This document shows positions 1 to 8,478 of a DNA stretch of 64,000 bases, piece after piece. The stretch is from Chloroflexota bacterium (GTDB lineage: Bacteria > Chloroflexota > Anaerolineae > Anaerolineales > UBA4823), in NCBI GenBank assembly GCA_029782365.1, contig JAKOUW010000096.1, positions 713,432 through 777,431 of the forward strand, read 5' to 3'. The translations under genes were made by a program, and so were the position numbers. The notes below the pieces were generated by a model. It was not told the origin of the DNA and did not search any database. It worked only from the letters and a program-made list of their open reading frames with translations. Every line of letters starts with the position of its first letter. Positions within the stretch are counted from its first letter, which is position 1.

Positions 1-1
1 C

Positions 2-3000
2 GGCAACGCCGATTTCCTCAGCGTGATCGAAAACGTGCATTTCAAGCTCAAAGGCTCGCCCTCGGCCTCCGAAGTGGAGTTCCTCAGTTTCTTGCTCGAC
101 CAGAAGCTGGCCGATCTGCCCGGCGAACCCGCTCCCGAACTGCCGCCCGAGACGCCCTGGCTGGAGCGCCAGGGCGCGTCCAGCGCCGAGCGCGCCCTGT
201 TCGCCCTCTCGTCACAGGCTGGCGAGCGTTTAGAGCGCCTGGTCAACGATGGCGCCCAGGTGGTGGAGCGCGCCCTGGCTGTGCTGGAAGACAAAACCAC
301 GCAGGTGGCGCGCATCGCCGCTCAGGTGCGGCGCGCCGCCCGCCTGGACGAACTGGCTGAACTGGATGCCCGCCAGGTGCTGGACCAGCTCGTCGAACAC
401 GCCCACGAGCCCGACTGGCGCTATTCCTTGATCCGCTCGTTCCTCAGCGTTTTCGCCCGCCACCAGCCGCAGTACCGCCCCGAGGCCTGCGTGGTGGCCA
501 GCGGTTCTTCACGCACCGCCCTGGGCATTTTGGGCTTTCACTGCGGCATCAGCGACGTGGTCATCCCCGACCTGAGCTGGTCGTATGAGCAGTGTTTCCC
601 CAATGTGCACGCCGTGCCGCTCACCCGCGCTCTTGAGCTGGATGTGGAGGCCATCATTGCCCGCATCGAAGCCCTGTGCCGCGCCGACCCGCGCTGGCCG
701 GAGCGCGGCGCGCTGGCGCTCAACAACCCGCACAACGCCACCGGACGCATCTTCGCCGAGGATGCCGTGAGCCGGCTGGTCGCTTACTGCCTGGCGCGCG
801 GCGTGTACGTCATCGACGACCTGGCTTACCAGAACGTGGCTCCGCTGGACGGCCTGCCCGAGATCAAAACCGCTCGCCAGGTGGCCGATGAGCTGGTGCA
901 CACCGGTGTGCTGGGTGAGGAGCACGCCGAGCGCCTGATCACCGTACATTCTATGTCTAAGACCGACTGCCTGGCCGGCGCCCGCCTGGCTGTGGTTGAA
1001 ATCCGCCAGCAAGACCTGCGCCGCCGCTTCCAGGCCATCAACGGCCAGATCCAGCCCAATCTGGCGGCCGTCTGCGCCTGTTATTTGTTTTACCGCGGCC
1101 CGCTGACCGCCGCCCGCGCCTACTGGCAGCTGCGCAATATTTTATTTCTCGAGCGCACTCAGGCGCTGATGACCGCCGTGCAGAACCTGCCCCCCGACCG
1201 CAACCCCTTCGATATCACCATCATCCCGCCGTCCGGCAGTATGTACCCCCTCCTGCAGGTCAAACGCCTGCCCGCCGGCCTCTCGTTAGATTGGCTGGCC
1301 AGCTCGCTGGCCCGCCGCGGCATCGGTCTGCTGCCGCTGGCCACCTTTGCCCGCACCGAGGAGGGTTTCGAGACCGGGCGCAGCACCTTCCGCCTGACCC
1401 TCGGCGGCTCCGACCACGCCGAAATCTTGCTGGCCAAGACGCGCCGCCTGCTGATCGACCTCAACCGCCTGGTGGCCGACGAAGACGCCCGCTACAACCG
1501 CAAGCGCATTGCCTGGCGCCTGCCGTCTTCCCACAGTTCGCGCCTGGCCGAGCGCCTGGCGCGCTGGGACGCCGCCGCCCGCCAGATGAGCCAGCGCTTC
1601 GCTGCCGAGCGGGTGTTCTCGCAGGCCGCCAGCCTGCCCCAATTGGACGCCGCCCGCCTGCAGCAGGCATTCCTGCACGAATACCTGCCGCAGCGCCTGC
1701 AGGTCTTCCGCACCCGCCTGCAGGACCGCGCTCTGCTCAGCGACGAGCTGGTGCGCCGCGCTCAACAGGATGGCGGCGGCTGGCTGGCAGAGCGCCTGGA
1801 GCATGAATTCTATAAAGATTCCCTCGCCCGCCGCCAGGAGCTCTTCCGCCTGCGCAGTTACGACCGCACGGTGCACCCCACCCAGCGCTATTCCATGCAG
1901 GCCGAGATCGCTGTGGACGCCGTGCTGAATGAGCTGGTCGTCCTGCGCGCTCCCATCCCGGCGCAGGTTGACCGGGCAGCCGCCGCTCTCCTGCAGGAGT
2001 TCCTGGGGCGCAACGTCAGCATCAATTCTCAGCTCGAAGCCGACGAAATCCTGCTGGATATTGACGCCCTGGTGACCGGCGAAGCCTACACCGAGCTGTT
2101 CAGCGACAGCGCCCTCCTGCCTTTCCTGTCCTTTTGGAGCGATTGGGACGGCAGCAGCCGCCCTTCGGGGCAGGGCCACCGCCTGATCGCCGCCGCTGTG
2201 ATGGAAAATGTGCGCCGCCTGGCCGATATCCTGCGCCTCCTGCGCCAGGCCGACCCCCAGCTCGAGATCAGCCCGGCCCTGCTGGCCGAGATCGAACAGC
2301 TTCCCCAGCGCAGCGCCCGCTTCACCGCCTTGCTGAACAACATCACCCAGCTCACCCACCAGCTCGAACAGCGCTACCGCGGCATCTTGCCCTTCAGCGT
2401 GGACGCCACACCGCTGCAGCGCTTCGCCACCCGCCTGCACCTGCGCCGCGACCCCCTGCGCGTGCTCTGGCAGCACAACGACCGCTACGAGCAGAAGATG
2501 CGCGAACTGCGTGAACAGCGCCGCCAGATGCTCGAGACTTACTTCGCCCTTAACAAACAGCTCCGCAAACAGCTCCACAGTCTGATACCGGCGATCCGTA
2601 TGCAGCGCGGCGCCGAGCCCCTGCTGCGCGCCGCCGTCGGCTACCGCGATATTTTACAGCGCACCGTGATCACGCCGCGCATCTCGCAGGGTATGATCAC
2701 CGCCCGCGACCCCTTTGCCATCGACACCACCGTCTACAACATGCAGGAGATCAACGCCGTCGCCGGACGCTACGGCAACCCCGGCATGACGCTCGGCCTG
2801 CAGGTCAGCCTGTCCTCGCGCCCTGAGGCGCTCATCGCCCTGGAGCGCAAGATGGGCACTCAGGCCGAGCAGGTGCGCCGCGCCCACCCCGACGCCGATC
2901 TGCCCTCCATCTGGCTGATCCCGCTCTTCGAGGATTTCGACGCCGTCGCCGGCATCCCTGCCTACCTGGACCGCATCTGGGAGTACGCCGCCCAGAGCCG

Positions 3001-4741
3001 GCGCACCGAACAGAGCCCGCAGAACCGCTTCGCCGAGATGTTCGTCGAGGTCTTCATCGCCGGCTCGGACCTCAGCCAGCAGATCAGCCAGGCGCACGGC
3101 GCATTTCAATATTTGAAAGCCAAGTTCAACGTGCAGACCTGGCTGGCTGGCCACGGCGTGGCCGAAGCCGTGCGCGTCAAGTTCGGCAGCGGCGAGCCCA
3201 TGCAGCGCCAGGGCGGCTACTACTCGCTGGTCGCCGGCGAGCCGGCCTTCCCCGATTACCGCAACCAGCGGGCGCGCCTGGCCGCCCATCTGCCCGCCGC
3301 CGCCCACAAAAGCACCGCCTACGCCGTCACCCCTCTGCAGGGCGTCTTCCTGGGGGGCGACCTGCGCACCTTCCAGTCCAGCCTGTCCGAGCACCTGCGC
3401 TGTATGCCGGTCAGCGAGTTTGCCGACCTGCTGTACCATGTGCGCGAGACACAGCAAGCTCACCGGCGCAACCTGGTGAGGGCCGCCGAGGCCATCGCCG
3501 AGAGCCGCCTGGGCGCCCAGAGCCGCTCGGTGCAGGAGCTGGAGCGCATGACCATCGGTGTGAATGAGGCCATTTACGAGGGTTTCCTGAAAGAGCTGAC
3601 CGAGCACTTCCGCCACATCCTGTACGGCCGCCCGGAGGACGTGATCGGCATCCATATCATCTCGTATTTCATCGGCCGCTCCATGCCCCAACTGCGCGAC
3701 CGCCCCACTTCGCGCCCGCAAACCACGCCCGGCGCCGAGCGCGGCCAGCAGATCCTGGCCAACATCGCCGAGACCATCCCGCTGGCGCGGCGCGGCAGTT
3801 TGCTGCGCGCCATCGCCCACAACCAGGCGCAGACCTTCGTGCTGGGCGTCAACCAGCTCACCACCGGCCTGTTCCGCGCCCTGGAATACTATGCGCAAAA
3901 GACCTTCGCTGAGGCCGAGCGTGACAATATGCTCGCCGAGCGCGTCTTGCCCAACCTGCCCGTCTATGAGATCCTGCACACCCTGCGCCTGTTCCAGGAT
4001 ACGCGCGGCGAGTTCATCAAACGCATCGAGACCGCCTTCCCCGCCGGCAACTCGGCCTTCGTCGCCCTGCGCGAGGACGCCGACGCCTTCCAGCGCCTGC
4101 TGCCGCTCTTCCAGCAGGAGCTCCTGCGCCGCCACGGCCTGAACGTCTCCGACTTCCTGGCCAACGGCCAGTTCATCCCCCAGCTTTTGCCCACCCTGCG
4201 CCCCGACCTGGCCGTGCTGCTGCAGCCCGACCTGTTCAACACCAGCCTGGATGCACTGCTGGAGCGGGCGCACGGCGGCGCCAGTTCCGCCTGGCGTGAG
4301 CAGGTGGCAGACCTGTTGGCCCTGCCCGGCCAGGTGCATTACTGGCGCTCGCTGATCTGGCAGGTGATGGGGGATTCGCTCTACCAGCGCGTGCAGAGCT
4401 TCACCGAGCTGGCCAGCGCCCTGTACGCCTTCTCTGGCGCGCGCTCATTCAGCGCGCCGCCGCCATCCGCCCCGCGCGCCCCGCGCCTCTCCTCGGCGCT
4501 GGCCGGCTTCATCCGCACGGCGCGCAGCGACGATGAGATGCGCCAGTTCCTGGTGGGCGCCGTGGATTACCTCAGCTCTTTCACCGAAGGCAGTATCGAG
4601 GTGCCGGTCAGCATCATCCGCGCCATTAACGATGTCGAGCGCATCGCCCTCATCGAAGAGAGCGCCCTGCCGGCTGCCAGCCAGGACATCCTGCGCCTGG
4701 CCCTGCTGCAGATCGCCCGCCTGGCGGGGGATAACGGGTAA
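2..4741 (+). CDS. Giant PLP aminotransferase fused to a PEP-carboxylase-like region (5' end outside window)
   Basis: The frame is open from base 2 and the first usable start (GTG at 23) has no ribosome binding site, so the gene probably begins upstream. At least 1572 residues are visible. Numbered from the GTG, residues about 130-490 form a fold-type I aminotransferase: a small-residue/Ser loop near 160, NNPHNATG near 233, DDLAY near 264 and SMSK with the likely PLP lysine near 313. The next ~1080 residues are largely helical. Near 964 the segment IPLFED, then FIAGSD near 1010 and VKFGSGEP near 1051, followed by a GG pair, recall active-site segments of archaeal-type PEP carboxylase. That second assignment is from memory of motif order and is tentative. 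If right, one half could make oxaloacetate and the other transaminate it. It could also be a catalytically dead relative. Confidence 0.7.
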   Translation, partial: GNADFLSVIENVHFKLKGSPSASEVEFLSFLLDQKLADLPGEPAPELPPETPWLERQGASSAERALFALSSQAGERLERLVNDGAQVVERALAVLEDKTTQVARIAAQVRRAARLDELAELDARQVLDQLVEHAHEPDWRYSLIRSFLSVFARHQPQYRPEACVVASGSSRTALGILGFHCGISDVVIPDLSWSYEQCFPNVHAVPLTRALELDVEAIIARIEALCRADPRWPERGALALNNPHNATGRIFAEDAVSRLVAYCLARGVYVIDDLAYQNVAPLDGLPEIKTARQVADELVHTGVLGEEHAERLITVHSMSKTDCLAGARLAVVEIRQQDLRRRFQAINGQIQPNLAAVCACYLFYRGPLTAARAYWQLRNILFLERTQALMTAVQNLPPDRNPFDITIIPPSGSMYPLLQVKRLPAGLSLDWLASSLARRGIGLLPLATFARTEEGFETGRSTFRLTLGGSDHAEILLAKTRRLLIDLNRLVADEDARYNRKRIAWRLPSSHSSRLAERLARWDAAARQMSQRFAAERVFSQAASLPQLDAARLQQAFLHEYLPQRLQVFRTRLQDRALLSDELVRRAQQDGGGWLAERLEHEFYKDSLARRQELFRLRSYDRTVHPTQRYSMQAEIAVDAVLNELVVLRAPIPAQVDRAAAALLQEFLGRNVSINSQLEADEILLDIDALVTGEAYTELFSDSALLPFLSFWSDWDGSSRPSGQGHRLIAAAVMENVRRLADILRLLRQADPQLEISPALLAEIEQLPQRSARFTALLNNITQLTHQLEQRYRGILPFSVDATPLQRFATRLHLRRDPLRVLWQHNDRYEQKMRELREQRRQMLETYFALNKQLRKQLHSLIPAIRMQRGAEPLLRAAVGYRDILQRTVITPRISQGMITARDPFAIDTTVYNMQEINAVAGRYGNPGMTLGLQVSLSSRPEALIALERKMGTQAEQVRRAHPDADLPSIWLIPLFEDFDAVAGIPAYLDRIWEYAAQSRRTEQSPQNRFAEMFVEVFIAGSDLSQQISQAHGAFQYLKAKFNVQTWLAGHGVAEAVRVKFGSGEPMQRQGGYYSLVAGEPAFPDYRNQRARLAAHLPAAAHKSTAYAVTPLQGVFLGGDLRTFQSSLSEHLRCMPVSEFADLLYHVRETQQAHRRNLVRAAEAIAESRLGAQSRSVQELERMTIGVNEAIYEGFLKELTEHFRHILYGRPEDVIGIHIISYFIGRSMPQLRDRPTSRPQTTPGAERGQQILANIAETIPLARRGSLLRAIAHNQAQTFVLGVNQLTTGLFRALEYYAQKTFAEAERDNMLAERVLPNLPVYEILHTLRLFQDTRGEFIKRIETAFPAGNSAFVALREDADAFQRLLPLFQQELLRRHGLNVSDFLANGQFIPQLLPTLRPDLAVLLQPDLFNTSLDALLERAHGGASSAWREQVADLLALPGQVHYWRSLIWQVMGDSLYQRVQSFTELASALYAFSGARSFSAPPPSAPRAPRLSSALAGFIRTARSDDEMRQFLVGAVDYLSSFTEGSIEVPVSIIRAINDVERIALIEESALPAASQDILRLALLQIARLAGDNG

Positions 4742-4791
4742 GAAGGGGCGATCCGGGTCGGCATTTTTACGCCGCTGCCCCCCGATGTAGG

Positions 4792-4810
4792 GGCGTGTCT
4801 CAGACACGCC
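4792..4810. repeat. Perfect 9-1-9 palindrome in an intergenic repeat
   Basis: The arms GGCGTGTCT and AGACACGCC flank a single C, preceded by GTAGG. A related element with the same GTAGGGGCG lead-in and an imperfect hairpin lies at 50751-50773, so this appears to be a dispersed intergenic repeat. It lies 50 bases after the stop of the large aminotransferase gene and could act as a transcript-end hairpin, though no T-run follows. Confidence 0.65.
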
Positions 4811-5288
4811 ATTTAGACCATCCCCGCCGCGCTCAGGTGGTTTTATGGCGCATCCCGTTCTACGCGGGTCGCCCGTGTTTGACCGCGCCAGACAGGCCTG
4901 AGACCTGCCCCTACCAAATCCATTGGTTCAAACTCCGGCGTAGGGGCGATCCCGGTTGGCATTTTTGCGCCGCGGCAATTTCAACGAGGGTCGCCCGATT
5001 TTGGGCCGCACCGGTTGGCATGCCAGCCTCTCCTGGTGTTCAGGGAGGAATTTTTTATAATTGCAAACCATCGGACACTCCTGCTCCCTTTCCCATTATT
5101 TACAGACCAGCAGGAGCAATCCTGCCGCGGCCAATTTGTAGGTAACCGCCCTACGATTAATCTCACCGAATTGTATGGACATGACTTCAGTGCGCCCAAC
5201 CAATTATCGCCTTGCGCCGAAGGGCTTGACGACATATGTCATATAAAAAAATATATATCTGCACAAAAGAGAACGTGATGAATCTCAA

Positions 5289-5320
5289 TTGACCTGTTTG
5301 TTTATTCATGGAATGATAAT
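5289..5320 (+). promoter_or_regulatory. Weak candidate promoter of the FN3-like secreted protein
   Basis: TTGACC at 5289-5294 is followed 20 bases later by GATAAT at 5315-5320. The spacing is longer than the usual 16-18, so the call is weak. It lies 35 bases before the ATG at 5355. Confidence 0.3.
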
Positions 5321-5354
5321 AAAACAGAAAGAACTATTTTCTAAAGAGGGCTAA

Positions 5355-7325
5355 ATGAAACAAAATCGTCACATTCCTATTAAACGACTGCAATTCTTTA
5401 AACTGACCATTTTCGTTTTTTCAATCATTTTATTTATTTCTACTGATCACCAACTTTACTACTCATCTTTCGCTCAGGGTGAGTCATTTCCAGGCGACGT
5501 ACATTCGAATCCAGTTGGTTATGCGGTTTCACAACAAAATCGCCAAAACGAGATTCTCCTGGATGCAACTAAATCTATCTCCAATACGCAGTCAACGATA
5601 AATAATCCCCGAAGCAACAATATGATCTTCATTCCCGCCTTGCTGAAACGCTGGCCGCCAATGCCATCCACCCCAAAGATGAAATCCATATTAGCGCCAG
5701 AAGCCGGCTCGTATTTGCTTGAATGGAGCGATCCTTCCGATCCAGATTCAAGTGTGTTTACGATCCAAGAAGCCGCCGATAATGCTTTTACCCAAAACGT
5801 AATCGAAGCTTGTAAAACCGCATTGACAAGCTGTCAGATCAGCAATAAAACTGCGGGGGTTTATTATTATCGCACCCAGGAACAAAATAACTGGGGAACC
5901 AGCGCTTGGTCTGTGACTCAATCGGCAGAAGTCCTGCCTCCCGGCATCCCGACGATCGACCCGATCGACAATGCAAATGGCGATGGAGCATACGTTGTGA
6001 AATGGAATGCGACCGCTCGAACCGCATGGTATTTATTACAAGAAGCCAGCAAACCTGATTTTTCGGACGCTCAGAATATTTATTCGGGTGATAAAACTTC
6101 ATACAGTATTTCCAGCCGGATGATCGGCGTTTATTATTATCATGTCATAGCAGTTGGACCCACAGGCCAGTCTGAGCCCAGCCCGTTTCAAACGGCGATT
6201 GTGCCGGCTCCAGGTTTACCGGTGATCAATCCGATCAACAATGCGGATGGCGATGGGAGTTACACGGTTACCTGGAATCCTGCCGCAGGCGCAGATTGGT
6301 ACCTGCTCCAGGAAGCATCGACATTAGATTTTTCAAACGCTCAAAACATATATTCGGGATCGAGTTTATCCTTCCCTGTTTCAAACAAAACCCAAGGAAC
6401 ATTTTACTACCGGTTGATCGCTGTTGGAGCGACGGGCCAGTCTGATCCGGGCAGTCCGCAAGCTGTGGTTGTCCTGCCTCCCGATACGCCGGTTTTGAAT
6501 GCCATCGACAATTCGGATGGGGATGGGAATTATTCGATCACCTGGAACGCATCATTACGCACAACCAGCTACGTGCTTGAAGAATCCACCAGCAGTGATT
6601 TTTCCACGCGTTCAACGATTTTTTCTGGCGCGAGCTTGAGTGTAAACATCTCCTTAAAACCATACGGAACTTTTTATTACCGGGTGCAGGCAGTGGGTCC
6701 CACAGGGCAAAGCACGTGGAGCAATATTCAATCCGCTGTTGTTCCGCCTCCGCCGCCAGGCGTCAGCATTCTTAAGAACTACACTACCTACGCATCTTCT
6801 TCGTATCAATACGTTCTGGGTGAGGTGTACAACAATACCAACAATTATTTGAAATATGTGAAAATCGCGGTGAATTTTTTCAATAATAATTTGCTTGTTG
6901 GCACGGATTACACATACACCTATTTGGATGCTGTACATCCCTATGAGAAAGCGTGTTTCGAAATAATGTTAACCAAACCAGCCTCCTGGAATGCTTTTTC
7001 CTTCGAGACGGTTTCTTACTGGACAGGCGCCGCCCCCAGGCCGAACTTAACCCTCGTGCCATCGCCGAATGGGTATGTTTATCTCTCGAGTTACTTCAGG
7101 ATCTTAGGCCAAATCAGAAATGATTTATCGCAAACAATTCAATTTGTCGAAGCCGTTTCTACGTTGTATGATAATCAAGGCAAAGTGATCGGTTGCGATT
7201 TCGGCTATGTTAACAGCACCGATTTGGCACCAGGCGCTACAAGCAGCTTTGAAATCCTGGCGAGACCCCAAAATCCCTACTCTGTTTCTTCATATACACT
7301 ACAAACGGATGGGTGGAATCCTTAA
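5355..7325 (+). CDS. Secreted protein with four FN3-like repeats and two FxLYD-like domains
   Basis: 656 residues; the ATG is preceded by AAAGAGGG at 5343-5350. An N-terminal basic segment and hydrophobic stretch (about residues 15-35) form a signal peptide. Four fibronectin-III-like units of ~90 residues cover about 105-475. The second to fourth open with NGDG or DGDG loops followed by a Tyr/Trp strand, and each ends in a Y-Y-(R/H) strand and GPTGQS or similar. Two FxLYD-like beta-sandwiches follow (about 480-560 and 565-656). Near residue 95 the segment IFIPALLK resembles the C-terminal motif seen on four other secreted proteins here, but in an internal position. Codon use is markedly richer in A/T than the neighbours, which suggests transfer or a distinct evolutionary history. 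A surface adhesion or binding role is inferred; no enzyme motif is visible. Confidence 0.8.
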   Translation: MKQNRHIPIKRLQFFKLTIFVFSIILFISTDHQLYYSSFAQGESFPGDVHSNPVGYAVSQQNRQNEILLDATKSISNTQSTINNPRSNNMIFIPALLKRWPPMPSTPKMKSILAPEAGSYLLEWSDPSDPDSSVFTIQEAADNAFTQNVIEACKTALTSCQISNKTAGVYYYRTQEQNNWGTSAWSVTQSAEVLPPGIPTIDPIDNANGDGAYVVKWNATARTAWYLLQEASKPDFSDAQNIYSGDKTSYSISSRMIGVYYYHVIAVGPTGQSEPSPFQTAIVPAPGLPVINPINNADGDGSYTVTWNPAAGADWYLLQEASTLDFSNAQNIYSGSSLSFPVSNKTQGTFYYRLIAVGATGQSDPGSPQAVVVLPPDTPVLNAIDNSDGDGNYSITWNASLRTTSYVLEESTSSDFSTRSTIFSGASLSVNISLKPYGTFYYRVQAVGPTGQSTWSNIQSAVVPPPPPGVSILKNYTTYASSSYQYVLGEVYNNTNNYLKYVKIAVNFFNNNLLVGTDYTYTYLDAVHPYEKACFEIMLTKPASWNAFSFETVSYWTGAAPRPNLTLVPSPNGYVYLSSYFRILGQIRNDLSQTIQFVEAVSTLYDNQGKVIGCDFGYVNSTDLAPGATSSFEILARPQNPYSVSSYTLQTDGWNP

Positions 7326-7447
7326 AGAATTGTGCTCACAAAAGTGCGCTGATCCAAAACCTGACCGCAGAAAGCCGATGATCGCAGATGTGTTCACCAG
7401 CGCAATCTGCCGATCATACCCCGGTCAGGCGGCATGCACCCCTCGGT

Positions 7448-7504
7448 AAGGGCGCAGGGGTAAGCCTCCATGCCTGGTTCGCGTTGATCCTCCCCTGCGC
7501 CCTT
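7448..7504. repeat. Long-loop inverted repeat in an intergenic region
   Basis: Perfect 13-base arms AAGGGCGCAGGGG (7448-7460) and CCCCTGCGCCCTT (7492-7504) are separated by 31 bases. A third partial copy (GGTAAGGGCGCA) begins near 7525. The element lies in the 291-base gap 7326-7616, which holds no gene; it may serve as a transcript-end hairpin of the upstream gene or be a dispersed repeat. Confidence 0.6.
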
Positions 7505-7581
7505 GCGCAAAACCGCCCGACGGCGGTAAGGGCGCAAATAATGAGTGACCGATCCCACGAATTAAACCTTTGCGGCTGTTG

Positions 7582-7587
7582 TATAAT
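7582..7587 (+). promoter_or_regulatory. Candidate -10 box (TATAAT) of the hydrolase gene
   Basis: TATAAT preceded by TTG, 35 bases before the ATG at 7617. No convincing -35 box is visible at the expected distance. Confidence 0.4.
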
Positions 7588-7616
7588 GAAAATATCAGCT
7601 CATCGGAGGAAATGCC

Positions 7617-8402
7617 ATGCCCAAAATAAACTCCAACGGGATCGATTTGTTTTATGAAACCCGCGGTGCAGGCCAGCCGCTGTTGTTCGTCCACGGTCTG
7701 GGCTCCAGCCTGCGCGATTGGGAAGCGCAAGCCGCCGAATTTTCCCGCGCCTACCAGGTTATCACCTACGATCTGCGCGGTCATGGACAATCGGACAAGC
7801 CGCGCGGGCCGTACAGCCTGCCGCAGTTCGCCGCTGACGCCGCCGGGCTGTTAAAGACGCTGGGCGTGAGCAGCGCTCACGTGGTGGGGCTGTCGCTGGG
7901 CGGCGGCGTGGCTTTCCAATTGGCCCTGGATTTCCTCGCCCTGGCGAAGACGATGGTGATCGTCAACAGCGCGCCTGAGCTGTTGGTGAACACCTTTAAG
8001 GACCGGCTGGCCATCTGGCAGCGCATCGTCATCGTGCGCCTGCTGGGCATGCGCAAGATGGGCGAAGTCCTGGCGCCGCGCCTTTTTCCCCTGCAGGAAC
8101 ACGCCGCCCTGCGCGCCGCCTTCATCGAACGCTGGGCAGATAACGACCCCAACGCTTACCTGGCATCTGTGCGGGCGATGGTGGGCTGGAGCGTCAAGGC
8201 CAGGCTGGGCACGATCCGCTGCCCGTCGCTGATCATCTCGGCCGACCAGGATTACACACCGCTGGCGCTCAAAGAAGAATACACCCGCCTGATCCCCGGC
8301 GCCCGGCTGGTGGTCATTTCCAACGCCCACCATGCCACGCCGCTGGAAAAGCCGGTTGAATTCAACTCCGCATTGCAGGCCTTCCTCGAACAGCATCCCT
8401 GA
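7617..8402 (+). CDS. Alpha/beta hydrolase
   Basis: 261 residues, ATG with GGAGGA at 7605-7610. It shows the full alpha/beta-hydrolase set: an oxyanion-hole segment HGLGSS near residue 26, the DLRGHGQSD turn near 52-60, a nucleophile elbow GLSLGG with Ser near 93, an Asp in SADQD near 211 and a His in NAHHATP near 240. The length and cap arrangement fit the proline-iminopeptidase / haloalkane dehalogenase-like / 3-oxoadipate enol-lactonase branch. The substrate cannot be told from sequence. There is no signal peptide, so it should be cytoplasmic. The gene stands alone, 76 bases ahead of the LuxR regulator in the same direction. Confidence 0.88.
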   Translation: MPKINSNGIDLFYETRGAGQPLLFVHGLGSSLRDWEAQAAEFSRAYQVITYDLRGHGQSDKPRGPYSLPQFAADAAGLLKTLGVSSAHVVGLSLGGGVAFQLALDFLALAKTMVIVNSAPELLVNTFKDRLAIWQRIVIVRLLGMRKMGEVLAPRLFPLQEHAALRAAFIERWADNDPNAYLASVRAMVGWSVKARLGTIRCPSLIISADQDYTPLALKEEYTRLIPGARLVVISNAHHATPLEKPVEFNSALQAFLEQHP

Positions 8403-8478
8403 GTCTGTTCAGGCATCTGTTTCTGCGAGCAGCGGGCGCCGATCACTGGAACAGGTTCCGGCATAACAGGAGATCATT

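Larger units (their letters stand above)
4742..5354. other. Intergenic region with degenerate dispersed repeats
   Basis: No credible gene lies in these 613 bases. Two related copies of a ~35-base element begin at 4745 and 4943 (both start GGGGCGATCC and contain GGCATTTTT followed by CGCCG). A perfect palindrome lies at 4792-4810. The left part is GC-rich and the part from about 5050 is AT-rich, matching the lower GC of the gene that follows. A short open frame across the repeats (4795-5145) is a translation of repeat sequence and is not supported as a gene. Confidence 0.6.

Noticed and set aside
1286-2578. 430-codon minus-strand open frame
   Set aside because: Same reason: shadow of the large plus-strand gene.
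2654-4339. 561-codon minus-strand open frame
   Set aside because: Antisense shadow of the giant aminotransferase gene; composition dominated by Gly/Leu/Val/Gln/His with no recognisable motif.
4795-5145. 116-codon frame in the first intergenic region
   Set aside because: It reads through the dispersed repeats and palindrome; no ribosome binding site and low-complexity composition.
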